DNA from: JADKAV01 sp963732355 | GTDB lineage: Bacteria > Actinomycetota > Actinomycetes > S36-B12 > UBA10799 | Assembly: GCA_963732355.1 (NCBI GenBank) | Contig: CAVSZD010000003.1 | Coordinates: 1 to 64,000, forward strand | DNA length: 64,000 nt | Direction: 5' to 3' | Shown here: piece after piece, positions 12,092 through 20,989 of the stretch | How positions within the stretch are numbered: the first letter of the stretch is position 1 | Layout of the letters: each line of letters begins with the position of its first letter | Made by a program: the position numbers and the translations under genes | The notes under the pieces: model-generated | The model's input: the letters and a program-made list of their open reading frames with translations, nothing else | The model's database searches: none | What the model was told of the DNA's origin: nothing

Positions 12092-13207
12092 ATGCGTATC
12101 GGTGTTCCGACTGAGGTCAAGCAGCAGGAGTACCGCGTTGCGATGACTCCCGCGGGGGTGCAGGAACTGGTTCGGCACGGCCACACGGTGTTAGTGCAAT
12201 CCGGCGCCGGGGATGGCTCGTCGCTTCCGGATGAGGAGTTCCTCAGTGCCGGTGCCACGATCCTGGCTACCGCCGATGAGGTCTGGGGGCAGGCTGAGCT
12301 CGTCGTCAAGGTCAAGGAACCCCTTCCCAGCGAGTACAGGTTGCTGCGTGAGGACCTGCTGCTGTTCACGTACCTGCACTTGGCCGCCTCGCGTGAGTGC
12401 ACCGAAGCACTGGTCAACAGCCGCACCACCTCAATCGCCTACGAAACGGTCGAGTTGCCTGACCGTACGTTGCCGCTGCTTGCCCCCATGTCCGAGGTGG
12501 CCGGTCGACTGGCTCCGCAGGTGGGTGCGCAGACATTGTTGAAGGCGCACGGCGGGCGGGGGGTTTTGCTTGGAGGTACGCCGGGAGTCCACGCGGGCAA
12601 AGTGGTGGTCATCGGCGCGGGAGTGGCAGGCAAGAACGCCGCAGCCATCGCGCTGGGAATGCAGGCGGAGGTGCTGTTGCTGGACACCGACATTGCGAAG
12701 TTGCGCGAGGCCGACGTTGTGTATCAGGGGCACATGCAGACCGTGGCCTCGAACAATTACGAGATCGAACGGTGCGTGAGTGACGCAGATCTGGTTATCG
12801 GCGCGGTACTTGTTCATGGGGCCAAGGCGCCGCGGTTGGTCAGCAACGAACTCGTGTCGAAGATGAAACCCGGCTCGGTGCTGGTGGACATCTCCATCGA
12901 CCAGGGTGGCTGCTTCGAGGACTCCCGGCCCACCACGCATGCCGACCCGACCTACCCGGTGCACAACTCGCTGTTCTACTGCGTGGCGAACATGCCTGGG
13001 GCGGTGCCGCACACTTCCACTTGGGCTCTCACGAACGTCACGTTGCCTTACCTTCTCGAACTGGCCGATCACGGGTGGAAGCATGCGTGCAGGCGGGACC
13101 ATGCGCTGGCCCTGGGGTTGAACACCCACGCCGGGAACATCACGTACAAGGCGGTGGGTGACGCTTTTGATATGCCCAGCGTGTCGCTGGACTCCGTGCT
13201 GGCCTGA
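12092..13207 (+). CDS. ald: Alanine dehydrogenase
   Basis: 371 aa, full length. The N-terminus MRIGVPTEVKQQEYRVAMTP and the motif VKVKEPLPSEY are typical of Ald; the Rossmann NAD site is VIGAGVAGKNAA (about 173-184), and IDQGGCFEDSRPTTH lies in the substrate-closing region. It catalyses reversible NAD-dependent deamination of L-alanine to pyruvate and ammonium. It lies between the NUDIX gene and xerD, which are adjacent in M. tuberculosis where ald is elsewhere, so it is an insertion relative to that order. Confidence 0.96.
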   Translation: MRIGVPTEVKQQEYRVAMTPAGVQELVRHGHTVLVQSGAGDGSSLPDEEFLSAGATILATADEVWGQAELVVKVKEPLPSEYRLLREDLLLFTYLHLAASRECTEALVNSRTTSIAYETVELPDRTLPLLAPMSEVAGRLAPQVGAQTLLKAHGGRGVLLGGTPGVHAGKVVVIGAGVAGKNAAAIALGMQAEVLLLDTDIAKLREADVVYQGHMQTVASNNYEIERCVSDADLVIGAVLVHGAKAPRLVSNELVSKMKPGSVLVDISIDQGGCFEDSRPTTHADPTYPVHNSLFYCVANMPGAVPHTSTWALTNVTLPYLLELADHGWKHACRRDHALALGLNTHAGNITYKAVGDAFDMPSVSLDSVLA

Positions 13208-13210
13208 ACC

Positions 13211-14128
13211 GTGGCCGTGCCGGTGGCAGCGGGGGTCGACTCCTACCTGCAGCATGTAGCTGTGGAAAAGGGGTTGAGCCTGAACACGGTGTCGGCCTAT
13301 CGGCGCGACCTTGCCCGCTTTGGGGAGTGGTTGACGGCCAACGGAATCGACGACCTCGCGGCAGTGACTCCTGCGCAGTTGGGTGACTTCATCGCCCACG
13401 CCTCGCGTGATCAGCACCTGGGCGCATCATCGGTGCGGCGCACGGTGAGCAGCGTGACAGGGCTGTTCAGGTACCTGGGCGGCGAGGGCCTGCTCGTGGT
13501 TGATCCCACCGACGACGTGGCTGTCCCGACCGTGCCGATGCGACTGCCGAAAGCGTTGTCGGTTGAGGACACGTTGGCCCTTGTGGAGGCCTGTGACCCA
13601 TCGACTGTTCCCGGTTTGCGCGACCGTGCGCTCATCGAGTTCTTGTACAGCTGCGGGGCGCGCATCAGCGAGGCGGTCACGATGACCGGGGACGCGCTGG
13701 ACTTCGAGGACAGGTCCGTTCTCCTGCGCGGCAAGGGCGGCAAGCAGCGCCGCATTCCGCTGGGTTCCTATGCGATCGCTGCGCTTGAGGCGTATTTGGT
13801 GAGGTCGCGCCCAGCGCTGGCCGGGGCGCGCAAGTCCGGCAGCCCCGCGCGCGAGGTGTTCCTGAACGCTCGCGGTGGGGCTCTGTCCCGGCAGAGCGCG
13901 TGGGCGATCATCGCCGGCGCGGCCCAGCGGGCAGGCGTGCCCGACGTCTCACCGCACACGCTGCGCCATTCCTTCGCCACCCATCTACTCGAGGGGGGTG
14001 CGGACGTGCGGGTGGTGCAGGAGTTGCTGGGCCATGCCTCGGTGACGACGACCCAGATCTACACGATGGTCACGATCGACCGGTTGCGTGAGGTTTACGC
14101 CGAATCCCACCCCCGGGCGCTTCGCTAG
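13211..14128 (+). CDS. xerD: Tyrosine recombinase XerD
   Basis: 305 aa. The N-terminal SAM-like DNA-binding domain (about 1-95) is followed by the catalytic domain with Arg in GARISEAV (about 150), HTLRHSFATHLLEGGAD (His/Arg, about 249), LLGHASVTTTQIY and the nucleophile Tyr (about 283). With XerC it resolves chromosome dimers at dif. GTG codons at 13211, 13217 and 13223 are all possible starts; only 3 nt separate the first from the ald stop. Chromosomal position near scpA/scpB fits a housekeeping enzyme rather than a phage integrase. Confidence 0.94.
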   Translation: MAVPVAAGVDSYLQHVAVEKGLSLNTVSAYRRDLARFGEWLTANGIDDLAAVTPAQLGDFIAHASRDQHLGASSVRRTVSSVTGLFRYLGGEGLLVVDPTDDVAVPTVPMRLPKALSVEDTLALVEACDPSTVPGLRDRALIEFLYSCGARISEAVTMTGDALDFEDRSVLLRGKGGKQRRIPLGSYAIAALEAYLVRSRPALAGARKSGSPAREVFLNARGGALSRQSAWAIIAGAAQRAGVPDVSPHTLRHSFATHLLEGGADVRVVQELLGHASVTTTQIYTMVTIDRLREVYAESHPRALR

Positions 14129-14133
14129 ATCGT

Positions 14134-14208
14134 CCTGGTTAGAGGTTGTGCTCCTGGTTAGCGAATCCACGCGTTGTTTCGCTAACCAACGGCACAACCT
14201 CTAACCAG
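14134..14208. repeat. Palindromic element family A, copy A2
   Basis: Imperfect palindrome: CCTGGTTAGAGGTTGTG at 14134-14150 pairs with CACAACCTCTAACCAGG at 14192-14208. The inner part is diverged (CTCCTGG against CCAACGG) and the loop again contains ACGCGT. It starts 5 nt after the xerD stop and ends 58 nt before the chosen scpA start. Confidence 0.9.
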
Positions 14209-14266
14209 GGGATCAAGGGGCGTGTGGCTACCGGGCCCGAACCGCGGGTCGGGTTACCGTTGCCTG

Positions 14267-15046
14267 GTGACTGCGCTGGTGCACGAGGAGGAACCGATCG
14301 GTTTCGCCGTGCACCTCGAAGAGTTCTCCGGACCCTTCGACGCCCTGCTCGCGTTGATCTCCAAGCACAAGCTTGAGGTCACCGAACTCGCCTTGAGCCA
14401 GGTGACCGACGAGTTCTTGCAGTACATCCGCCAGCAGGGTCAGACCTGGGACCTCGACGAGGCCAGTAGTTTCCTGGTCGTGGCCGCCACCCTCTTGGAT
14501 CTCAAGGTGGTCAAACTCCTGCCTGGCGCTGAGATCGAGGATGAAGAAGACCTGGCACTGCTTGAAGCTCGCGACCTGCTGTTCGCGCGGCTCATGCAGT
14601 ACCGGGCGTACAAGGATGTGTCCGCGGTATTCGAGCAGATGATCGCCGATGCCCCGACCATGCTTCCCCGCACCGTCGGCCTCGACCCCGACCTGACGGG
14701 CCTACTGCCCGACGTGATTCTGGGACTCGGTCCAGACGCGTTCGCCGCGATGGGTGCGCTGGCCTTGACGCCCAAGCCCGTGCCCGAGGTCTCCATCGAC
14801 CATGTGCACGCGCCTCAGGTCAGCGTGGCCGAGCAGAAGGAGATCCTGGCCGAGGTCCTAGCCAACACCGGACGGGCCACATTCCGCGACTTGATCGCCG
14901 ATGCCGACAACCGCATGATCGTGGTGGGCCGCTTCCTGGCTTTGCTCGAGTTGTTCCGCGACGGGACCGTGCGTTTCGAGCAGGAGAAGGCGCTGGCCGA
15001 GTTGACCATCGTTTGGGAGGACGACAGTGACCCATCGGGTGATTGA
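14267..15046 (+). CDS. scpA: Segregation and condensation protein A
   Basis: 259 aa from the GTG at 14267; a start at 14222 is possible but would add an atypical N-terminus next to repeat A2, and no start has a convincing ribosome-binding site. Core family sequence: FSGPFDALLALISKHKLEVTEL near the N-terminus, and a C-terminal winged helix. ScpA is the kleisin that bridges the SMC heads and binds ScpB to form the condensin that compacts and segregates the chromosome. It overlaps scpB by 20 nt. The ParA-like gene found upstream of scpA in M. tuberculosis (Rv1708) is absent. Confidence 0.93.
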   Translation: MTALVHEEEPIGFAVHLEEFSGPFDALLALISKHKLEVTELALSQVTDEFLQYIRQQGQTWDLDEASSFLVVAATLLDLKVVKLLPGAEIEDEEDLALLEARDLLFARLMQYRAYKDVSAVFEQMIADAPTMLPRTVGLDPDLTGLLPDVILGLGPDAFAAMGALALTPKPVPEVSIDHVHAPQVSVAEQKEILAEVLANTGRATFRDLIADADNRMIVVGRFLALLELFRDGTVRFEQEKALAELTIVWEDDSDPSGD

Positions 15047-15659
15047 TCTGACGGACAGGCTGCCAGTCGCGGCCGAAGCCGTCGAAGAAGCGCCAAGCGA
15101 ACTCGGTGCGCCCAGCCTGGCTGCGGCCGTTGAGGCTCTGCTGCTCATCGCCGACGAACCGATGTCCGCCGAGGACCTCGGGACGGTCCTGAACCGACCA
15201 ACCGACGAGATCACCGAGACGGTGGAAGCGCTGCTCAGCGACTACGCCACAAGTGGGCGCGGTTTCACCTTGCGACGCGAGTCATCGGGCTGGCGCTTCG
15301 TGACCTCCGCCGACTGCTCGGATCTGGTAAGCCGGTACGTCAAGGACGGGCAGTCGGCACGGTTGTCGCAGGCGGCGCTCGAGACGCTGGCCGTCGTGGC
15401 CTACCGGCAGCCGGTCTCGCGCGGGCGGGTCAGCGCGATCCGGGCGGTGAATGTTGACGGTGTCATGAAGACCCTGGTCACCCGTGGGCTCATCACTGAG
15501 GTCGGCCACGACGAGGAGTCGGGGGCGATCCTCTACGCCACCACCGAGTACTTCCTGCAGCGCCTCGGGATCGCGTCGTTGGACGAACTTCCGCCGGTCG
15601 CCGACTATCTGCCCGACCTCGCAGACCTCGACTCGCCGGAACTGACCGGGGATCTTTGA
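15027..15659 (+). CDS. scpB: Segregation and condensation protein B
   Basis: 210 aa, GTG start overlapping scpA. Two winged-helix domains: EALLLIADEPMSAEDLGTVL in the first, and AALETLAVVAYRQPVSRGRV (about 116-135) in the second, which is diagnostic. ScpB dimers bind the ScpA linker in the SMC condensin. The stop is 4 nt before the rluB start, continuing a coupled operon. Confidence 0.95.
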   Translation: MTHRVIDLTDRLPVAAEAVEEAPSELGAPSLAAAVEALLLIADEPMSAEDLGTVLNRPTDEITETVEALLSDYATSGRGFTLRRESSGWRFVTSADCSDLVSRYVKDGQSARLSQAALETLAVVAYRQPVSRGRVSAIRAVNVDGVMKTLVTRGLITEVGHDEESGAILYATTEYFLQRLGIASLDELPPVADYLPDLADLDSPELTGDL

Positions 15660-15663
15660 GCCC

Positions 15664-16386
15664 GTGGAGCCCCAGCGGTTGCAGAAGGTGCTCGCGGCCG
15701 CAGGGGTCGGCAGCCGGCGGGTGTGCGACGAACTGATCGCCCAGGGCCGGGTCACTGTCAACGGCGACGTCGCGATCCTCGGGGCGCGCGTCGACCCCCA
15801 GACCGCGGTGATCCACGTCGATGGCACCCGCATCCCGACCAGGGCCGAACATGTGGTGCTGGCACTGAACAAACCCCGTGGCGTCGCCTCTGCCATGAGC
15901 GACCCGAAGGGCCTTCCGTGTGTGGGCGACTACGTCTCGGACCGCGCCGAACGGGTCTTCCACGTTGGCCGGCTCGACGTCGACACTGAGGGCCTGCTGC
16001 TGCTGACAAACGACGGTGACTTGGCCAACCGGATCGCCCATCCCTCCCACGGGGTGGCCAAGAAGTACGTGGCCACCGTCAGCGGGCGAGTCGACGCACG
16101 GGTGCGTACGCGGTTGCGCAAACCAGTGATGCTCGACGACGGCCCGGTCACCATCGACGCGTTCCGGATCGTGGACGTCAGCGATGAGCGCAGCGTCGTG
16201 GAGGTCACGCTGCATGAGGGCCGCAATCGCATCGTGCGCCGACTGTTCGAAGCCCTCGGCCATCCGGTCGCTCGCCTTGTCCGCGTCCAAGTCGGCCCTG
16301 TGCGGCTGGGCAGGTTGCCGGTCGGCGGAACCCGCGAGGTCACGGGCCAGGAACTGCAGCGTCTGTACACCGAAGTGGGCTTGTAG
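15664..16386 (+). CDS. rluB: Pseudouridine synthase RluB type
   Basis: 240 aa, GTG start. An N-terminal S4 domain (RLQKVLAAAGVGSRRVCDEL) precedes an RsuA/RluB catalytic domain with Asp in HVGRLDVDTEGLLLLTNDG (about 100-118) and LNKPRGVASAMSD. Members isomerise a uridine in 23S (RluB) or 16S (RsuA) rRNA; the context next to scpA-scpB, as in Rv1711, favours the 23S enzyme. Followed 9 nt later by aroH. Confidence 0.9.
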   Translation: MEPQRLQKVLAAAGVGSRRVCDELIAQGRVTVNGDVAILGARVDPQTAVIHVDGTRIPTRAEHVVLALNKPRGVASAMSDPKGLPCVGDYVSDRAERVFHVGRLDVDTEGLLLLTNDGDLANRIAHPSHGVAKKYVATVSGRVDARVRTRLRKPVMLDDGPVTIDAFRIVDVSDERSVVEVTLHEGRNRIVRRLFEALGHPVARLVRVQVGPVRLGRLPVGGTREVTGQELQRLYTEVGL

Positions 16387-16395
16387 GCTTCGTTT

Positions 16396-16761
16396 GTGGC
16401 AGTTCGAGCAGTGCGCGGGGCGACGCAGGTTTCCGTCGATGAACGCGAACCGATCATGGAGGCGGTCGGGGAACTCATCGGCGAGATGTTGAAGGTCAAT
16501 GCCGTGAACCCCGAAGACGTCATCAGCGTGATCCTGACCTCCACGCCCGACCTGGTGTCCTGCTACCCCGCGACGGCCGCCCGGCTGGCGGGCCTGGGTG
16601 ATGTGCCGCTGTTGTCTGCCACTGAGGTGGCTGTGCCCAACGCGATGCCGCGCGTGGTCCGGGTCATGGCGCACGTGGACTCCGACCTGGCGAGGGCCGC
16701 GGTCCAGCACGTCTACCTGCGCGGGACTGAGAGTCTGCGTCAGGCCACAGCCAATGAGTGA
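16396..16761 (+). CDS. aroH: Chorismate mutase, AroH class
   Basis: 121 aa, GTG start. The compact AroH fold is recognisable from AVRAVRGATQVSVDE at the N-terminus and VPLLSATEVAVPNAMPRVVR in the middle. It converts chorismate to prephenate, the substrate of the next gene product. It overlaps tyrA by 8 nt, so prephenate formation and use are genetically coupled. This monofunctional trimeric type differs from the common AroQ helical type. Confidence 0.93.
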   Translation: MAVRAVRGATQVSVDEREPIMEAVGELIGEMLKVNAVNPEDVISVILTSTPDLVSCYPATAARLAGLGDVPLLSATEVAVPNAMPRVVRVMAHVDSDLARAAVQHVYLRGTESLRQATANE

Positions 16762-17806
16762 CGTCCTGATCAAGGGCGCTGGCCTTTTGGGAACGTCGTT
16801 AGGCCTCGGGCTCTCGCAGACCGGCCTGAGCGTCACCCTGGAGGATCTCAACCCCGAGGCCGTTCGCACTGCCGTGTCAATGGGCGCCGGGATTGACCAG
16901 CCATGCGGATCGCCGGAGATCGTCATTGTGGCGGTGCCGCCCGGCCAACTCGTCGACGAGGTGGCTGCCGCGCTTGTGCGCTTCCCGCAGGCCACCGTCA
17001 CCGACGTGGGCAGTGTGAAGTCGGAGCCCATCGACGCCCTGCTGGCCGCTGGTGTGGACCTGTCGCGTTACGTCGGGGGACACCCCATGGCGGGCCGGGA
17101 GGTGTCGGGTGCGGCGGGTGGCCGCGGTGATCTGTTCGAGGACCGGCCGTGGATCCTGACCCCTATCCCGCAGACCGATCCCGTGCGTCTGGCCCGGGTT
17201 GGGGAGGTGGCGGAGAGCCTGCGTGCGGTTGTGCGGCTGATGGACCCGGAGGAGCACGACCGCGCCGTTGCGCTCTGTTCGCACGCGCCGCAGGTGGTGG
17301 CGTCGCTGCTGGCCGCCCAGTTGCTCGATGCCTCGGCAGCCGACGTCAGCGTGGCAGGTCCTGGGCTGCGCGACACCACTCGAATCGCCGCCAGCAACCC
17401 GGAGTTGTGGGGGCAGATCCTGCTCGCGAACGCCCAGCACGTAGAGACCCACATGACACAGTTCGCGGCCGACGTCGATGCGTTCAGCAAGGCGTTGGCC
17501 GGCCGCGATCTGCCACTCATCAAGGAGTTGCTCGCCCGTGGGGTCGAAGGGCGTTCGAGACTGCCGGGCAAGCACGGTGGCGAAGCGGCCGACGCGGTCA
17601 CGGTCTCCGTGGTCATTGAAGACGCCCCCGGGCAGCTCGCGGCCTTGTTCCAGCGGGCCGGCGAAGCCGAGGTCAACCTTGAGGATGTGCGCATCGAGCA
17701 CACCCTGGGCCGGCTGCGCGCGATTGCGCACCTAGTTGTGCGGCCCGAGAGCGAGAGCCGGCTTCGCGATTCGTTGCTGGACGGCGGCTGGTCGCTTCGC
17801 GGGTGA
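16754..17806 (+). CDS. tyrA: Prephenate dehydrogenase with C-terminal ACT domain
   Basis: 350 aa; the ATG at 16754 overlaps aroH. The NAD-binding site is KGAGLLGTSLGLGL (about 5-18), the conserved catalytic-region segment is GGHPMAGREVSG, and a C-terminal ACT domain (about 277-345, IEDAPGQLAALFQRAGEAEV) probably senses tyrosine. It converts prephenate to 4-hydroxyphenylpyruvate in tyrosine synthesis. Followed by a 160-bp gap holding a long palindrome. Confidence 0.94.
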   Translation: MSDVLIKGAGLLGTSLGLGLSQTGLSVTLEDLNPEAVRTAVSMGAGIDQPCGSPEIVIVAVPPGQLVDEVAAALVRFPQATVTDVGSVKSEPIDALLAAGVDLSRYVGGHPMAGREVSGAAGGRGDLFEDRPWILTPIPQTDPVRLARVGEVAESLRAVVRLMDPEEHDRAVALCSHAPQVVASLLAAQLLDASAADVSVAGPGLRDTTRIAASNPELWGQILLANAQHVETHMTQFAADVDAFSKALAGRDLPLIKELLARGVEGRSRLPGKHGGEAADAVTVSVVIEDAPGQLAALFQRAGEAEVNLEDVRIEHTLGRLRAIAHLVVRPESESRLRDSLLDGGWSLRG

Positions 17807-17816
17807 GCCGGGTCGG

Positions 17817-17937
17817 CCGATTGTTGCGTTGTTACGACCCCTTCGTTCCAAATGTTGTGACGTTGGCCGTGTGCGGGATCGATACCTGCAACAGCGCAAC
17901 ACTCGCGCGGGCGGGCTGGTAACAACGCAACAACCGG
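17817..17937. repeat. Long imperfect palindrome between tyrA and cmk
   Basis: Outer arms match over 19 nt with one mismatch (17817-17835 against 17919-17937); the 15-nt core TTGTTGCGTTGTTAC is perfect. Inside, ATGTTGTGACGTTG and CAACAGCGCAACAC give a second partial pairing, so about 120 nt could fold as one long stem. It differs from families A and B and I see no second copy. It could be a terminator for the scpA-tyrA run or a diverged mobile repeat. Confidence 0.75.
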
Positions 17938-17968
17938 ACATCTGTGGGTGAACGGTAGGCTCGCACTC

Positions 17969-18634
17969 ATGTCCGCTGTCATCGTCGCCATCGACGGACC
18001 CTCCGGTTCCGGCAAGTCCAGCGTGAGCCGTGGTGTCGCGAATCGGCTGCGCTACGAGTACCTGGACACCGGTGCCATGTACCGGGCGCTGACCTGGTGG
18101 GCGCTGGACGAGAACCTCGCGCCGGAGCAGGTCGCCGACCGGCTCGACCAGTGCGCAATCATGAGTGGCACCGATCCCGAAGCTCCGTTCGTCACCGTGA
18201 ACGCCATCGACGTCTCGGAGGCGATCCGCACGCCCGAGGTCACCGCCGCGGTGAGCGCCTACAGCGCGGTACCGCAGGTGCGCACGTTGCTTGTGGAGAT
18301 GCAGCGGGAGTCCGCGAGAAACGCCGGGTCGGGTCTTGTCGCCGAAGGCCGCGACCTAGGGACCGTGGTCTTTCCAGACGCGACACTAAAGGTCTATCTG
18401 ACGGCGGATGTCCAAGCCCGAGCTCAACGCCGAGCAGCCGAGAACGCCCAACGTGGACACGACGCCGATGTTGCCGATACCCATGAATCCCTGGCTGCGC
18501 GCGACGCTGCCGACAGCGGGCGTGCGGTTTCGCCTTTGCAGATGGCCGACGACGCCGTGCAGGTGGATGCGACGTTCATGACGCTGCCCGAGGTCATCGA
18601 CCATGTGACGGCCCTGGTCCAGGAGCGCTTGTGA
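17969..18634 (+). CDS. cmk: Cytidylate kinase
   Basis: 221 aa, typical length. P-loop AIDGPSGSGKSSVSRG at the N-terminus, CMP-binding LDTGAMYRALTWWAL, and lid region AEGRDLGTVVFPDA. It phosphorylates CMP and dCMP. The ATG at 17969 gives the canonical N-terminus; a GTG at 17948 would add seven residues. The stop overlaps the der start (GTGA), the cmk-der pair being widespread in actinobacteria. Confidence 0.95.
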   Translation: MSAVIVAIDGPSGSGKSSVSRGVANRLRYEYLDTGAMYRALTWWALDENLAPEQVADRLDQCAIMSGTDPEAPFVTVNAIDVSEAIRTPEVTAAVSAYSAVPQVRTLLVEMQRESARNAGSGLVAEGRDLGTVVFPDATLKVYLTADVQARAQRRAAENAQRGHDADVADTHESLAARDAADSGRAVSPLQMADDAVQVDATFMTLPEVIDHVTALVQERL

Positions 18635-20085
18635 GCGAGCAGATGCCCGGCGACGAGGTCTACACCGACGACCTCGGCGACGACACCGACGTCGATGCCC
18701 TCGCGCAAGCCGCGGCCTCCGTGGCCGAGCAGGAGTTCGTCGGCGGTGACTACGAGTCTGACGAGTTCGAATGGTTGCCGGTCGTGGCGGTGATCGGGCG
18801 ACCCAATGTCGGCAAGTCAACGCTGGTCAACCGCATCCTGGGCCGGCGTGAGGCGGTGGTCCAGGATGTCCCCGGGGTGACTCGCGACCGAGTGCGCTAC
18901 ATCGCCGAATGGTCGGGCACGCAGTTCCAGCTCGTGGACACCGGCGGCTGGGAGGCTGACGCAACCGGCATTCGCGCATCGATCGCGGCCCAGGCGCGGC
19001 AGGCTGTCGACGAGGCGGACGTGGTGGTGTTCGTGGTCGACGCCATCGTGGGCGCGACCGATGCGGATGAGGACGTCGTCCCGATCCTGCGGGCCTCCGG
19101 CAAACCCGTGCTGCTGACCGCGAACAAGGTCGACGACGCAGCAACCGAGGCTGATGCTTCGGCGCTGTGGTCATTGGGGCTGGGGGAGCCGTACCCGGTC
19201 TCCGGCCTGCACGGCCGTGGTAGCGGTGACCTGCTTGATGAGATTGTCGCCCGACTGCCCGAGGAGGGTTCGGCGCAGGTGGCCCTCGAGGGCCCAAGGC
19301 GAGTGGCCATCGTGGGCCGACCAAATGTGGGCAAGTCCTCGCTGCTCAACCGTTTGGCAGGTCACGAGCGGGCGGTGGTCGACAGCGTTGCGGGCACAAC
19401 CGTGGACCCGGTCGACGAGGTCGTGACCCTGGGGGACGAGCAATGGTTGTTCGTCGATACCGCGGGAATCCGCCGCCGGGTGCGCGAGGCCAGCGGCCAC
19501 GAGTACTACGCGTCATTGCGCACGCAGCGCGCGATTGAGCGGGCCGAGGTGGCGCTGGTTGTGATCGACGCCAGCGAGCCGATCTCAGAGCAGGACATAC
19601 GCATCATCCAGTTGGTGGTGGACGCCGGTCGCGCGATGGTGATCGCGTTCTCAAAGTGGGACCTCATGGACGACGACCGCCGTCGGGAGTTGGCCCGAGA
19701 GATGGATCTGGACCTAGTGGGTGTGCCCTGGGTGAAGACCGTGAACATCTCGGGCAAGACGGGCCGCGGCGTGGAGAAGATCGCCAAGCACCTACGTATT
19801 GCGCTGGACTCCTGGCAGACCCGGGTTCCGACTGGTCGGTTCAACAAGTTCCTGTCCGAGTTGGTGGCCGCGCACCCGCACCCGGTGCGGGGTGGCAAGC
19901 AGCCGCGGATCCTCTTCGGCACTCAGGCCTCGGTCGCCCCGCCGACGTTCGCCCTGTTCACCACGGGCTTCCTCGAGCACGGCTACCGAAGGTTCGTCGA
20001 GCGCCGGATCCGCGAGGACTTCGGCTTCGAGGGCACGCCGATGCGGATCAACCTGCGGATTCGTGAGAAGCGCCGAAGGCGGTAG
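18631..20085 (+). CDS. der: Ribosome-assembly GTPase Der (EngA)
   Basis: 484 aa. Two tandem GTPase domains have P-loops GRPNVGKST (about 56) and GRPNVGKSS (about 229), with switch/G3 motifs VDTGGWE and VDTAGIR and G4 motifs TANKVD and FSKWDL, then a C-terminal KH-like domain. An acidic extension of about 50 residues precedes the first GTPase domain, as in other actinobacterial Der proteins. It acts in 50S subunit maturation. Last gene of the syntenic block; the convergent endonuclease gene ends 9 nt downstream. Confidence 0.96.
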   Translation: MSEQMPGDEVYTDDLGDDTDVDALAQAAASVAEQEFVGGDYESDEFEWLPVVAVIGRPNVGKSTLVNRILGRREAVVQDVPGVTRDRVRYIAEWSGTQFQLVDTGGWEADATGIRASIAAQARQAVDEADVVVFVVDAIVGATDADEDVVPILRASGKPVLLTANKVDDAATEADASALWSLGLGEPYPVSGLHGRGSGDLLDEIVARLPEEGSAQVALEGPRRVAIVGRPNVGKSSLLNRLAGHERAVVDSVAGTTVDPVDEVVTLGDEQWLFVDTAGIRRRVREASGHEYYASLRTQRAIERAEVALVVIDASEPISEQDIRIIQLVVDAGRAMVIAFSKWDLMDDDRRRELAREMDLDLVGVPWVKTVNISGKTGRGVEKIAKHLRIALDSWQTRVPTGRFNKFLSELVAAHPHPVRGGKQPRILFGTQASVAPPTFALFTTGFLEHGYRRFVERRIREDFGFEGTPMRINLRIREKRRRR

Positions 20086-20093
20086 CGGGTCGT

Positions 20094-20825
20094 TCACCGG
20101 TGGGCGATCTGCGGCAACCGGTACTGCTCGTAAGCGGCAAGGTGAATCGCATGTAGGCCACCGACTACGGCGACTGGGATCAGATAGTTGCTCAGATCAC
20201 CATCGACGATGAAGAAGTCGTCTATCTCGTCGGGGTCGTATGTTCTGCGTCTGCGACGACACGTCGAGAGATAGACCTTCCACGTTTGGCCTGCCCGCGC
20301 CGTCGTCGTTTTCACCTGGACACGGCGAAGACCCGCCGGGGTGCCCACCAGCAGGTCGTAACGGCTGGGCTCGAGCGGCCAGGACACGGCCTGTCCACTG
20401 AGTGTGAACCATGCAGCGGCGAGCAGTGAACCCGCACGATTGAGGTGGGCGATGGAGGGTTGAAGGTTCTCATTGGGTGGCACTGCAGTTGTTGGTGCCA
20501 GATGCGCCACGGCCAAGTCCAGTCGAGCCGCATGCCCCCTCAGTGCTTCGATATCGCCTATGTCGTGTAGTCCTAGGATCTCGGCCACCTCAGACCAGGT
20601 GCTTCCGTAGGCGATGGCGCTCCGAAGTCCGGCCTCGGTCCAACGTCTGGCGCCTCGGAAGTGGCCGTAGTCGAGGCCTAGCGAATCGGCCCGAGATCGC
20701 ACAGACCTCATCGATCCCGAGGAAGTTGCTGCCAATCCCAGTTCTCGTAGCACTCCTCTCCACGAAGTCGACACCGCGATCGCTTCAGCCAGTTGTCCAT
20801 CTGTGTACTTGCGCATACGGCCCAT
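20094..20825 (-). CDS. Putative PD-(D/E)XK endonuclease with duplicated DNA-binding repeats
   Basis: 243 aa. Two similar N-terminal repeats, YTDGQLAEAIAVSTSWRGVL (about 7-26) and WTEAGLRSAIAYGSTWSEVA (about 62-81), each continue into a xxLGL turn; they resemble the S-x-S-W-x-x-VLRxLGL helical module in some HNH and homing endonucleases. The C-terminal part has the PD-(D/E)XK pattern: a helix (NRAGSLLAAAWF), a strand with Asp157 (RYDLLVGTPAG), and QVKTT with Lys172. That points to a metal-dependent nuclease near the archaeal Holliday-junction/intron-endonuclease type. It sits between der and tRNA-Pro. Start 20825 or 20816. Active-site and target are inferred, not shown. Confidence 0.65.
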   Translation of the reverse strand: MGRMRKYTDGQLAEAIAVSTSWRGVLRELGLAATSSGSMRSVRSRADSLGLDYGHFRGARRWTEAGLRSAIAYGSTWSEVAEILGLHDIGDIEALRGHAARLDLAVAHLAPTTAVPPNENLQPSIAHLNRAGSLLAAAWFTLSGQAVSWPLEPSRYDLLVGTPAGLRRVQVKTTTARAGQTWKVYLSTCRRRRRTYDPDEIDDFFIVDGDLSNYLIPVAVVGGLHAIHLAAYEQYRLPQIAHR

Positions 20826-20989
20826 GGCCAGACCGTATGACAGACGACTGACATGTCTTCTGGGTCAGTTCGAACACGTACCCACGGCCTCGGCTTCATG
20901 TCGCGGTGCGAAAGCAGAATCCTCGCGGGGGTCCCACGAAGACTGGACCGGCTCACGGGTATCCTGTGGAAGCACGCGTTCGCGTGTGG

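Noticed and set aside
15493..17031. 512-codon minus-strand frame opposite scpB-rluB-aroH-tyrA
   Set aside because: Crosses four confirmed genes and shows only composition-driven sequence.
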